NCBI GenBank assembly: GCA_002683115.1
Contig: NYSP01000011.1
Span: 18,586 to 25,060, forward strand
Direction: 5' to 3'
DNA length: 6,475 bases
Source: Gammaproteobacteria bacterium
GTDB lineage: Bacteria > Pseudomonadota > Gammaproteobacteria > SAR86 > TMED112
The translations under genes were made by a program, and so were the position numbers. Of this stretch, positions 1 to 5,999 are shown piece after piece (the stretch's first letter is position 1; each line of letters begins with the position of its first letter). The notes below the pieces were generated by a model. That model saw only the letters and a list, made by a program, of their open reading frames with translations, made no database searches and was not told the DNA's origin.

Positions 1-1541
1 GGCAAGACCTCTTTGTCAGGGATTGCATTTTGTCTGTCAGCGAGATTTTTAGCTTGATTAACTATATCCAGTTTTTCTTTGTTGCTCATAGCAGACTTTA
101 GTCCATCTAGTATTTTTCTAAGCTCACCCTCTTTTTTATTTATAAGATCAGCGTCAGGAACCATTTCTAACTCAACCTTATGGTTATTTGAAATAAAGAA
201 TTTATCTACAAGACCTGTGAGATAATTTTTATCTTTTATTCGTTCTTTCAGATTGGCAAGAGCTTCGTCAACGTTAGAAAGGGCTAATGGATCAGACTTA
301 TAAAGAGAACCTGGTGCCATGGACAAAAGAATTTGTAAACCATAAGGCAGAGAGCCAGAAGATATTTCTCGTCTACTTAGCTCCAATTGATACAAAGCAG
401 AGTTTACTTGATCTTCCTCAAACCCATTCTTCACAACTTCTTTGAATGTTGAATTAAGTAATTTTCTAAACTTTTCTTGAGCCCCCTTTTCAGTTCCTTC
501 AACACCACAAATGAAAACGAGATGCCTCATACTATCTTCAAGCCCCAAAATTTGAGCTGGCGACTTGCTAAATTCGTTTGATTCAAGAACTTTATATAAA
601 GGTGAAGATGAATTATCCATCAATAATAATGAAATAAGATGAGCTTCAAGAAGTTGGTCAATATCAAAGCTTTCCCCAAGCACCCATGCACAATAATTCT
701 GATGGCCTGATTGTTCTTTAGAGACAGGGTTAAAGGATTCAGAAGCTATTACGGGTTTGGTAAAACTATCTTGTTTCTCTACAACTTCAATTTTCTTTTC
801 ATCTATTTTTTTGAATTTTTTTGCTAACTTATCATTCACATAGTTTTGTATTTCTTTAGCGTCCAAGTCTCCCCATGTGAAATAAGTTGCATTAGAGGGA
901 TGGTAAAACTTTTTGTGAAAATTCTTCAAGTAATCATGAGTTAGGCTAGTGATATCTTCTGGCTCTCCACCGCTATTGTGTCTATAAGTGAGATCTGGAA
1001 AAAGATTTCTTGTAAGTGCTTGCCATGTTGTGTTGGTGATATTGCTCATAGAGCCCTTCATTTCATTAAATACAACTCCCTTGTATTCTAAATCTGAACT
1101 GCTGCTATCAAATTTCGCAAACTCAAGCCTATGTCCTTCTTGTTTGAAGTCTTCTTCCTCTAGTAAAGGAAAATAAACCGCATCTAGATATACATCTAAT
1201 AAGTTATAAAAATCTTTTTTACTTTGTGTAGCAAAAGGATAGGCTGTCCAGTCACTCGCAGTAAAAGCATTCATAAAAGTGCTCATTGATCTTCTTAACA
1301 TCATGAAGAATGGATCTCTTACCTTAAATTTTTCAGATCCACATAAAGTTGTATGTTCGAGAATATGCGCAACACCAGAAGAATTTTCAGGAATGGTCCT
1401 AAACATAACCATAAAGACTAATTCTTTGGATTTATTTTTTAGATGTATATGTTCTGAGTTGTACTCATCGAGCAAATATCTTTCTGCTTCGTAACCCAAT
1501 GAAGGGTTATTTTTTTTATCTAAAAGTTTATAGCTATTCAT
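1..1541 (-). CDS. M16C zinc metallopeptidase, PreP (presequence protease)-like, N-terminal half; truncated by window edge
   Basis: About 513 codons are visible, beginning at the ATG at 1541-1539 and running off the left edge. The inverted zinc motif HxxEH is present as H59-I-L-E62-H63, followed by the family-typical TTLCGS. The third zinc ligand is E160 in the GVVFNEMKGSMS block. Its 98-residue distance from E62 matches the wide spacing of PreP-type M16C enzymes (about 77-78 in pitrilysin-type). The block YRHNSGGEP (near residue 190) is also PreP-like. M16C proteins are usually about 970 residues, so the visible part is the catalytic N-terminal half and ends near the hinge to the second half. 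There is no signal peptide, so the enzyme is probably cytoplasmic, degrading short unfolded peptides. The upstream region has no clear Shine-Dalgarno. It is transcribed divergently from the lipoprotein gene at 1594. All key residues seen are intact. Family assignment is confident; the substrate is inferred. Confidence 0.93.
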   Translation of the reverse strand, partial: MNSYKLLDKKNNPSLGYEAERYLLDEYNSEHIHLKNKSKELVFMVMFRTIPENSSGVAHILEHTTLCGSEKFKVRDPFFMMLRRSMSTFMNAFTASDWTAYPFATQSKKDFYNLLDVYLDAVYFPLLEEEDFKQEGHRLEFAKFDSSSSDLEYKGVVFNEMKGSMSNITNTTWQALTRNLFPDLTYRHNSGGEPEDITSLTHDYLKNFHKKFYHPSNATYFTWGDLDAKEIQNYVNDKLAKKFKKIDEKKIEVVEKQDSFTKPVIASESFNPVSKEQSGHQNYCAWVLGESFDIDQLLEAHLISLLLMDNSSSPLYKVLESNEFSKSPAQILGLEDSMRHLVFICGVEGTEKGAQEKFRKLLNSTFKEVVKNGFEEDQVNSALYQLELSRREISSGSLPYGLQILLSMAPGSLYKSDPLALSNVDEALANLKERIKDKNYLTGLVDKFFISNNHKVELEMVPDADLINKKEGELRKILDGLKSAMSNKEKLDIVNQAKNLADRQNAIPDKEVL

Positions 1542-1542
1542 C

Positions 1543-1571
1543 TTGAAATATTTCAATTGAACTAATATATA
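1543..1571 (+). promoter_or_regulatory. Candidate sigma-70-type promoter for the DUF4136-like lipoprotein gene
   Basis: In the 52-bp divergent gap, TTGAAA (1543-1548) and TATATA (1566-1571) are separated by 17 bp. A perfect TATAAT also lies at 1570-1575, but its -35 would be poor. The A/T-rich core could also serve the minus-strand peptidase gene, where no equally good pair is visible. Prediction by eye only; A/T richness makes chance matches likely. Confidence 0.4.
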
Positions 1572-1593
1572 TAATTTAAGTCATAAATAAAGT

Positions 1594-2106
1594 ATGTATA
1601 AAAAAATATTAGCACTTCTATCTTTAATAGTGATTGTTAGCTGTAGTTCAAACCCAGTTAGCGTAGAAAAGTTAAATACTTTTGATCTAGGAGATTTTAA
1701 AACCTTCAATGTCGTCATATCAGACAAAAGTGAAGACGTTAAGGTTAGCCCTTTTACAAGCCAAGGTTTAAAAAAATCTTTTGCTGATGGTTTTGAAATG
1801 CTTGGATTAGTCAAATCACTTGATACTCCAGATTTTAAAGCTGTTATTTCTTTAACTTTTGATGAGAAGAACAAAAGGTACAGAGGAAGAAGAAATCCTT
1901 ATTTCTATGATCCTTTTTATGATGATTATTTTTATGATCAGACAGATAGATCAATACTAAGAATGACTTTGTATGATGGAACTACCGGCGATCCCTTATG
2001 GACTGGTCTTAGATCAACTAAATACGTTGATTCTCAACTACAACTTGATGCAGAAGAGATTAAAAAATATGTTGATAGTTTCTTGTCAGAATTAGTTGGT
2101 GGTTAA
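1594..2106 (+). CDS. DUF4136-like outer-membrane lipoprotein
   Basis: A 170-residue protein with a classic lipoprotein signal: MYKK, a hydrophobic run, then a lipobox I14-V-S-C17. The residue after the cysteine is Ser, not the Asp inner-membrane retention signal, so sorting to the outer membrane by Lol is expected. The mature part has the layout of DUF4136: an early 'F..FKTFNVV' strand (about residues 35-42), a helix with LKKSFADGFEMLGL, then PDF.AVISLTF, a central Tyr/Asp/Phe/Arg-rich loop (about 95-118), and a final strand block with LYDGTTGDPLWTGLRS followed by an amphipathic helix. The family is widespread in proteobacterial envelopes and has no established biochemical function. The start is set by the signal peptide; only a weak TAAAG lies before it. 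The stop overlaps that of the convergent gene on the other strand. The lipoprotein call is strong; the family call is from pattern memory. Confidence 0.85.
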   Translation: MYKKILALLSLIVIVSCSSNPVSVEKLNTFDLGDFKTFNVVISDKSEDVKVSPFTSQGLKKSFADGFEMLGLVKSLDTPDFKAVISLTFDEKNKRYRGRRNPYFYDPFYDDYFYDQTDRSILRMTLYDGTTGDPLWTGLRSTKYVDSQLQLDAEEIKKYVDSFLSELVGG

Positions 2107-2117
2107 GGTACTAACCA
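2100..2117. other. Small hairpin at overlapping convergent stop codons (possible weak bidirectional terminator)
   Basis: TGGTTA (2100-2105) can pair with TAACCA (2112-2117) around the 6-nt loop AGGTAC. It sits on the overlapping stop codons of the two converging genes, where a bidirectional terminator would be expected. The stem is only 6 bp and no U-tract follows on either strand, so intrinsic termination is doubtful. Confidence 0.2.
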
Positions 2118-2684
2118 GTAACTATTAATTTCTCCTTTTGAATTCCAACTGAATTTACATCTTCTATGTCCCTGTCTTTGTAAATATAGAAATTCAAGTG
2201 AATGATAAATGAATTCAATAGTACAAAAGTTTTCGTATCCATTTTCTACAGCAATATCCTTCATATGAAAATCATATTCAGCAGGCTTATTTATTTTGAA
2301 ACTAGATCCGTCTTTTACTGAGTAGCATTTCTTAGATATTGCTTGTGAATTTTGCCATGCTTGAAGAGTTTTTTTATTTTTGTGGTTTACTTTTAGTTTT
2401 CCAGCTAGCCTTATTTGAATTTTCATTGATGGATCATACCCAATAACGGTACAAATTTTGTTTTTCTTATATTCTTGAATTTTGTCAGACCGAAAATCAG
2501 AATGAAATCTAAGTAATCTTTTGCTAGCTTTATGATCCCTCAAAACCATTACTCTTGATGAAATCTCTTTCTTAGCTAATGTGCTAACTGTTAGCGTATG
2601 AAACATCGAATCTCTATTCTTTATTCCATCAGTTAATAATTCACGAGCTTTTTTAAGAATATCGGACTTTTTATTGTAATTCAT
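2103..2684 (-). CDS. Pyridoxamine 5'-phosphate oxidase-like FMN-binding split-barrel protein
   Basis: A 193-residue protein without signal peptide or membrane segment, so probably cytoplasmic. It has the order of motifs of the PNPOx-like split barrel: N-terminal helix; the FMN-phosphate strand S43-R-V-M-V-L-R49 (compare RvVLLK in PdxH); LLRFHSDFRSDK (57-68), like the 'FyTny.SrK' segment; the strand I89-Q-I-R92-LAGK, like 'RQVRI.G'; and a C-terminal block LEFLYLQRQGHRRCKFSW (163-180), resembling the conserved Arg-containing end of the family. The length is slightly below that of true PdxH (about 215). The C-terminal signature, GHRRCKF rather than the PdxH RLHDR type, argues for a general flavin oxidoreductase of the Alr4036-like group rather than the vitamin B6 enzyme. 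The substrate is unknown. It is a single gene, divergent from the sulfatase operon, with no Shine-Dalgarno before the ATG. Confidence 0.82.
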   Translation of the reverse strand: MNYNKKSDILKKARELLTDGIKNRDSMFHTLTVSTLAKKEISSRVMVLRDHKASKRLLRFHSDFRSDKIQEYKKNKICTVIGYDPSMKIQIRLAGKLKVNHKNKKTLQAWQNSQAISKKCYSVKDGSSFKINKPAEYDFHMKDIAVENGYENFCTIEFIYHSLEFLYLQRQGHRRCKFSWNSKGEINSYWLVP

Positions 2685-2708
2685 ATCTGTCAGTCTAATT
2701 CATGTTCA

Positions 2709-2736
2709 TTCACTTGAGTAATTTTTGATTTAGAAT
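2709..2736 (+). promoter_or_regulatory. Candidate promoter for the sulfatase operon, possibly giving a leaderless mRNA
   Basis: TTCACT (2709-2714, 4/6 to consensus) and TAGAAT (2731-2736, 5/6) are separated by 16 bp. The -10 box ends only 6 nt before the ATG at 2743, so a normal start site would fall on or next to the initiation codon. That fits the absence of a Shine-Dalgarno. Read by eye; moderate support. Confidence 0.4.
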
Positions 2737-2742
2737 ACACCT

Positions 2743-4467
2743 ATGCGTATTTATTGGTTTATTTCTTTGCTTCTGGTTTCGGCATGCTCATCTGAAAGTC
2801 AAGATCAGGAATTACCTAAGAAAGAGATTAGAGATAAGGACAAAGATCTAGCAAGTTTGGCAGCTGATTTTTCAGAAAAAATCTTATCACCACATGAAAA
2901 CATTCATGTTGCAGTTGGCTATGGTTTGGCAAATTCAATTTTAGTTATAGGTGATGAGAAAGATATGATCATAGATACTATGGGTGGTGTAGAAACAGCA
3001 GAAGTAGTTCTAGAAGATCTAAGTAAATATAGTGACAACGAAATCGACACAATTGTTTATACACATTTCCATATTGATCATGTTGGCGGCGCGCAAGCAT
3101 TCATAAACAAATTTGGAGAAGTAGATGTAATTTCTCATAGAGATACATCAAGTGAAGTTGAAAAGTTTTTTGGAATAAAAAGAGAACTAATTGGGCAAAG
3201 ATCGCAAAAAATGTTTGGCCTAATACTAAAAGATAGAGATCAAGCGTTATCGCATGGAATTGGAATCAAGTTAGAAGCTGGAGTTGATACTCCAGGCTAT
3301 ATCAAGCCAACTATCACTTTTGATCAAAAATTTACAAAAACAATTGGTGGAAGGAAAGTTGATTTCTATCATGCACCAGGTGAAACGGATGACCAAATCT
3401 TTGTTTGGATCGAGGAAATGAAAGCATTGTTTCCAGGAGACAATATCTACAAAGCCTTTCCCAACATTTATACCATCAGAGGAACCTCATATAGGAGCTT
3501 TCAATCGTGGTATAAAAGTCTTGAAAAAATGATGAGTCTTGAACCAGAAATATTAGTGCCTAGTCATGGTGTGCCAATAGTAGGTAAAGAAGAAATTCAA
3601 AAAGTTCTTTCAAACTATAGAGATGCAGTTAAATATGTTCACGATCAAACTCATAGGCTTTTAAATGCAGGCTATACACCTGTTGAAGCAGCGCAGCTTG
3701 TAAAACTGCCAGATTCATTAAGAAATAATGAATATCTTTTTGAGCTATATGGCAATGTTGAGTGGAGTGCCCGTAATTTATTCAATGGGAATTATGGATG
3801 GTTTGATGGAAATCCAACAAATTTATTTCCATTTACTGAAAAAGAACTTGGCAAACGAATCGGTAGTCTTATTTCTGAGAAAACCTTACAAGAAGAGCTT
3901 GAATCTTCCATAGTAAATAAAGACTATCAATGGACATTATATTTAGCGGATATGCTTGAAGCTAAGAATGGAAAAAGTATTGACGTGAATAATGCAAAGG
4001 CTGAAGCTCTCAAAGCACTCGGGGAGGATGCATACAATCCAAATGCGAAGAGTTTCTACTTAAGTACATATGCCGATTTAAAAGACGAGACAGATAAAAA
4101 AAGAGAAGCTCTTCTCACGACAGAAGAAAGTACAGGGGAAGATGTGCTAAGGCAATTAAGTTTGAATATGTTTTACGAGGTTATGTCTACTAGATTAAAT
4201 CCAGAAAATGTTTCAAATACTTCAATTCAAAAGAAAATTTATTTCAGAGATCTAAATGAAATTTGGGAACTATCAATTCATAATAGTGTCTTTACATATA
4301 AGGAAGTAAGTTCAGAAATGCATGATATAGAAATGGATTCTTTAACTTTTAAATTACTAGTTACTGGCAACTTAAACGCAATTACAGATATCTTAGTATC
4401 AAATAAATTAGCGCAAGGAGATGACAAGCGCGGCTTTTTAAACTTCCTAGCATTTTTTACTGAATAG
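2743..4467 (+). CDS. Lipoprotein alkylsulfatase, metallo-beta-lactamase fold (SdsA1/BDS1/YjcS-like)
   Basis: A 574-residue protein predicted to hydrolyse alkyl sulfate esters to sulfate and alcohol. The signal peptide ends in a lipobox V12-S-A-C15 followed by Ser, so it is probably tethered to the outer membrane. The metallo-beta-lactamase domain (about 45-290) carries T107-H108-F-H110-I-D112-H113-VGG. Further likely ligands are E214 in HAPGETDD, D233 in FPGDN, and H275 in PSHG. Residues about 290-415 match the alkylsulfatase dimerisation domain: YRDAVKYVHDQTHRLLNAGYTP, then ELYGNVEWSARNLFNGNYGWFDGNPTNL. The C-terminal about 450-574 is an SCP2-like domain (MSTRLNPENV, hydrophobic strands, GNLNAITDILVS), which in the family helps hold the alkyl chain. 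D233 occupies a place where SdsA1 has glutamate (AEN). The length is somewhat below SdsA1. It is the first gene of an operon; the next ATG is 2 bp beyond its stop. Family is certain; the exact substrate is not. Confidence 0.93.
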   Translation: MRIYWFISLLLVSACSSESQDQELPKKEIRDKDKDLASLAADFSEKILSPHENIHVAVGYGLANSILVIGDEKDMIIDTMGGVETAEVVLEDLSKYSDNEIDTIVYTHFHIDHVGGAQAFINKFGEVDVISHRDTSSEVEKFFGIKRELIGQRSQKMFGLILKDRDQALSHGIGIKLEAGVDTPGYIKPTITFDQKFTKTIGGRKVDFYHAPGETDDQIFVWIEEMKALFPGDNIYKAFPNIYTIRGTSYRSFQSWYKSLEKMMSLEPEILVPSHGVPIVGKEEIQKVLSNYRDAVKYVHDQTHRLLNAGYTPVEAAQLVKLPDSLRNNEYLFELYGNVEWSARNLFNGNYGWFDGNPTNLFPFTEKELGKRIGSLISEKTLQEELESSIVNKDYQWTLYLADMLEAKNGKSIDVNNAKAEALKALGEDAYNPNAKSFYLSTYADLKDETDKKREALLTTEESTGEDVLRQLSLNMFYEVMSTRLNPENVSNTSIQKKIYFRDLNEIWELSIHNSVFTYKEVSSEMHDIEMDSLTFKLLVTGNLNAITDILVSNKLAQGDDKRGFLNFLAFFTE

Positions 4468-4469
4468 AT

Positions 4470-5126
4470 ATGAGTCAACCAACAAGAGTACCTCCAAGAC
4501 GTAGATCATCTGGTGATGGTCAGCTTATGTTTAGTGCTTTTATACTAGTTTTGGTTATCGCTTCTTTGCTGGGTATGTATTTCTATATAAATGAGCAAAA
4601 ACAAGAAAGCACTGAAGCAATAAATTTAGTTTCTGGCAAAATTGAAGTAATTGAGGGAAAGCTTTCTATTACAAATGAAGATTCCGAACAAAATATGGAA
4701 ACTATGACCGATCAAATTGCATTTCTTGACAAAGAAGTGAGAAAACTTTGGGGACACAGAAAAGGTTATTTAGATAGTATTAAAAAACAAGAAAGCAAAG
4801 CTATTAAAAATGAAAAAAGCATACAAAACCTCAAGGCCATATCTACAGGACTTGAAGATCAAATAAATGTTGTAAATCAAAAAATCGAACTGGCAGAAGA
4901 TTTGCAATTAAAACTTACTCTACTTTCCAATGAACTCAATAAACAAAAAAAGGTCCTTGAGACAAACGAAGCATCAATTGAAGCAGTAGATATTTATAGA
5001 AAACAAAATAATCAAAAAGTTGCAGATGTTTTAAACAGAATCAATGCTTTAGATAGGGATTTACAAGAGCTAGAAAAAGAACTCAACGATTTAAAAAATT
5101 TGGAGCAAGATGAACAGCTTCCTTAA
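4470..5126 (+). CDS. Single-pass membrane protein with long coiled coil, unknown function
   Basis: A 218-residue protein. The N-terminus is proline/arginine-rich (PTRVPPRRRSS), followed by one transmembrane helix at about 19-40. The positive-inside rule puts the short N-tail in the cytoplasm and the remaining ~175 residues in the periplasm. That part is Lys/Glu/Gln/Asn-rich with heptad-like spacing of Ile/Leu/Val and almost no Gly or Pro, which is typical of a coiled coil. The one break is a conserved-looking patch F-L-D-K-E-V-R-K-L-W-G (about 85-95) with the only Trp. I recall similar 'VRKLW' stalk proteins in other gammaproteobacteria but cannot name a function. The start is 2 bp after the sulfatase stop with no Shine-Dalgarno, suggesting translational coupling. 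The end overlaps the next gene by 17 bp. It could be a scaffold or a partner of an envelope complex. Confidence 0.8.
   Translation: MSQPTRVPPRRRSSGDGQLMFSAFILVLVIASLLGMYFYINEQKQESTEAINLVSGKIEVIEGKLSITNEDSEQNMETMTDQIAFLDKEVRKLWGHRKGYLDSIKKQESKAIKNEKSIQNLKAISTGLEDQINVVNQKIELAEDLQLKLTLLSNELNKQKKVLETNEASIEAVDIYRKQNNQKVADVLNRINALDRDLQELEKELNDLKNLEQDEQLP
5102..5105 (+). promoter_or_regulatory. Shine-Dalgarno (GGAG) inside the coiled-coil gene, sets the start at 5110
   Basis: GGAG lies 4 nt before the ATG at 5110 and within the last codons of the upstream gene. It is the clearest ribosome binding site in the window and supports the overlapping start of the small membrane protein. Confidence 0.55.
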
Positions 5127-5322
5127 CGAAACATTCTTTAAAATTTTACTTGTTGTATGTTTAATACCTGTAGCAATATTTGTGGGGAAAGCTTTTTTAC
5201 TTTTATCACCAATAATATTCTGGATTTTGAGTTACATGGCTTTTAAAAAGGGCAACCAAAACGAAACAATTATGTGGGTGATTTTTGCTGTTTTAGGTTT
5301 AATACTTGCATTTGTCATATAG
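5110..5322 (+). CDS. Small multi-pass inner-membrane protein (70 aa), unknown function
   Basis: This 70-residue protein is almost entirely hydrophobic. Two helices lie at about 10-27 (FKILLVVCLIPVAIFVG) and 29-45 (FLLLSPIIFWILSYMAF). A polar loop KKGNQNE (46-52) is followed by a third helix at 53-70, which runs to the C-terminus. It overlaps the coiled-coil gene by 17 bp in another frame and has a GGAG ribosome binding site, both signs of a genuine co-translated gene. I do not recognise the family. The tight link to the coiled-coil membrane gene suggests the two products act together. A tRNA gene begins 15 bp after its stop. Confidence 0.68.
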   Translation: MNSFLNETFFKILLVVCLIPVAIFVGKAFLLLSPIIFWILSYMAFKKGNQNETIMWVIFAVLGLILAFVI

Positions 5323-5325
5323 AAT
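5298..5325 (+). promoter_or_regulatory. Candidate tRNA-Leu promoter inside the end of the preceding gene
   Basis: TTTAAT (5298-5303) and TAGAAT (5320-5325) are spaced 16 bp apart. They would start transcription about 6 nt before the tRNA at 5338. The -10 spans the stop codon of the membrane-protein gene and is the same hexamer as the sulfatase -10. The -35 is poor. The tRNA may equally be made by read-through from the operon. Confidence 0.3.
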
Positions 5326-5337
5326 AAGCAATCTACT

Positions 5338-5422
5338 GGGGATGTGGTGGAACTGGCAGACACGCTGGATTTAGGTTCCAGTGCCGTAAGGCGTGGGGGT
5401 TCGACTCCCTCCATCCCTACCA
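5338..5422 (+). tRNA. tRNA-Leu, anticodon UAG
   Basis: This 85-nt class II tRNA folds completely. The acceptor is 5338-5344 with 5412-5418. The anticodon stem CTGGA/TCCAG (5365-5369, 5377-5381) encloses TTTAGGT with anticodon TAG at 5372-5374. The long variable arm has stem GCC-GTAA-GGC (5383-5392). The T-arm is GGGGG-TTCGACT-CCCTC (5395-5411). The discriminator A (5419) and CCA (5420-5422) are encoded. The TAG anticodon reads CUN leucine codons, and discriminator A plus the long variable arm are leucine identity features. One oddity is that the first acceptor pair, position 1 with 72, is G with U (5338/5418) instead of Watson-Crick. The 3' end serves as one copy of a direct repeat. Confidence 0.97.
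5394..5422 (+). repeat. Direct repeat copy 1 (attL-like): T-arm and 3' end of tRNA-Leu
   Basis: The last 29 nt of the tRNA gene recur at 5954-5982 with 27 identities. The final 20 nt (5403-5422) are identical. This is the part of tRNA genes most often used as an attachment site by tyrosine recombinases. This copy belongs to the intact tRNA. Confidence 0.8.
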
Positions 5423-5431
5423 TTTTTAGTA

Positions 5432-5890
5432 ATGATCAGATTAATCATAATTTCTTCTTTGTTGTTAACAACTTCTTGTGCTGTAAATACAGTAGATTCA
5501 GCCCCTGAAAAGAATAAATTTATACATATAGATGGAACTCCAGCATATGTACTAATTGAGCCAAACAGTTCGGTAGATTCAATGAATGATGATATTTACA
5601 TATGCTTAGCAGAAGTTGAAGGTAAAGCTAGAAGCATAAGAGTACCAATGAAAGTCGTAGGTGGTTATTTTGGAATAGTGGGATTAATAGCTTTAATTGA
5701 TGTAGCAACAACTGGAGGATGGGTCTCATCACTTTTACTGCCAGGAGTTGCTATTTTTACAGCCGGCAGTTGGGTTGCATATGCTTCTGCTGATGCTGTC
5801 TCAGAGTTGGGCGAATATAAAAATTTAGAAAATTGTCTTGAAGAAAAAGAATATTCAGTAGTGTTCTTCCTTGAAGAAGATAAAACCTAG
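5432..5890 (+). CDS. Lipoprotein with glycine-rich hydrophobic segment, unknown function; cassette cargo
   Basis: A 152-residue protein. I start it at the ATG at 5432 because the longer reading from 5393 would begin inside the tRNA. The 5432 start gives a normal signal MIRLIIISSLLLTTSC with lipobox L12-T-T-S-C16 numbering to Cys16; the next residue is Ala, compatible with the outer membrane. The mature part has a small beta-like region (about 30-72), then two hydrophobic stretches rich in Gly/Ala (75-89 and 97-120) separated by DVATTGG. These could be membrane-inserting hairpin helices. An acidic tail (EYKNLENCLEEKEY...FFLEEDKT) follows. Cys58 and Cys135 could form a disulfide. The gene begins only 9 nt after the tRNA CCA, with no Shine-Dalgarno and no room for its own promoter, so it is probably read from the tRNA transcript. 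Family not recognised. Confidence 0.75.
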   Translation: MIRLIIISSLLLTTSCAVNTVDSAPEKNKFIHIDGTPAYVLIEPNSSVDSMNDDIYICLAEVEGKARSIRVPMKVVGGYFGIVGLIALIDVATTGGWVSSLLLPGVAIFTAGSWVAYASADAVSELGEYKNLENCLEEKEYSVVFFLEEDKT

Positions 5891-5953
5891 TACTTTATAT
5901 ATTTTTGCCCTCCATCGAATTGTAAAATAAAATTATGAAAGACGAAGACCTAA

Positions 5954-5982
5954 TGGGGATTAGACTCCCTCCATCCCTACCA
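5954..5982 (+). repeat. Direct repeat copy 2 (attR-like): detached tRNA-Leu 3' end
   Basis: This copy of the tRNA 3' end differs at two positions: 5959 A for G and 5962 A for C. These break the conserved 53-61 pair and the conserved C56 of the T-loop. No anticodon or D-arm lies upstream, so it is a tRNA fragment and not a second gene. Similarity is loosely kept past CCA (a T-rich run, then AATGA). A membrane-protein gene starts 17 nt later, where the tRNA's original downstream neighbour would be expected. Confidence 0.8.
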
Positions 5983-5999
5983 ATTTTATACAATGAGAT

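Larger units (their letters stand above)
5423..5982 (+). mobile_element. Putative 560-bp cassette integrated at the tRNA-Leu 3' end
   Basis: The segment is bounded by the intact tRNA 3' end on the left and a detached copy of that end on the right, an exact offset of 560 bp. It holds a single lipoprotein gene and a roughly 60-bp noncoding tail. There is no integrase, transposase or terminal inverted repeat. The genes following the two tRNA ends are unrelated (a lipoprotein and a four-helix membrane protein), which argues against simple tandem duplication. The layout fits integration of a minimal element, a decayed remnant of a larger one, or an element mobilised in trans. Boundaries rest on the repeat alone. 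Confidence 0.45.

Noticed and set aside
988..1494. Plus-strand open frames inside the M16C peptidase gene
   Set aside because: They lie antisense to a well-conserved coding frame with intact catalytic motifs and have no features of their own.
4278..4478. Minus-strand frame at the end of the sulfatase gene
   Set aside because: It is antisense to the SCP2-like domain, with no recognisable motif or start signal.
5232..5423. Minus-strand frame across the tRNA
   Set aside because: It begins in the antisense of the tRNA, a common source of false genes.
5393..5431. Upstream ATG extension of the cassette lipoprotein (13 extra residues)
   Set aside because: It starts inside the tRNA variable/T-arm region and would bury the signal peptide; the ATG at 5432 gives a normal lipoprotein signal.
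5908..5916. CCCTCCATC, a 9-nt match to the tRNA 3' end, as a third att copy
   Set aside because: Too short, with no flanking similarity; chance cannot be excluded.
5940..5982. A second complete tRNA gene or tandem tRNA array
   Set aside because: Only the T-arm and 3' end are present; there is no D-arm or anticodon arm upstream, and the T-loop has lost C56 and the 53-61 pair.
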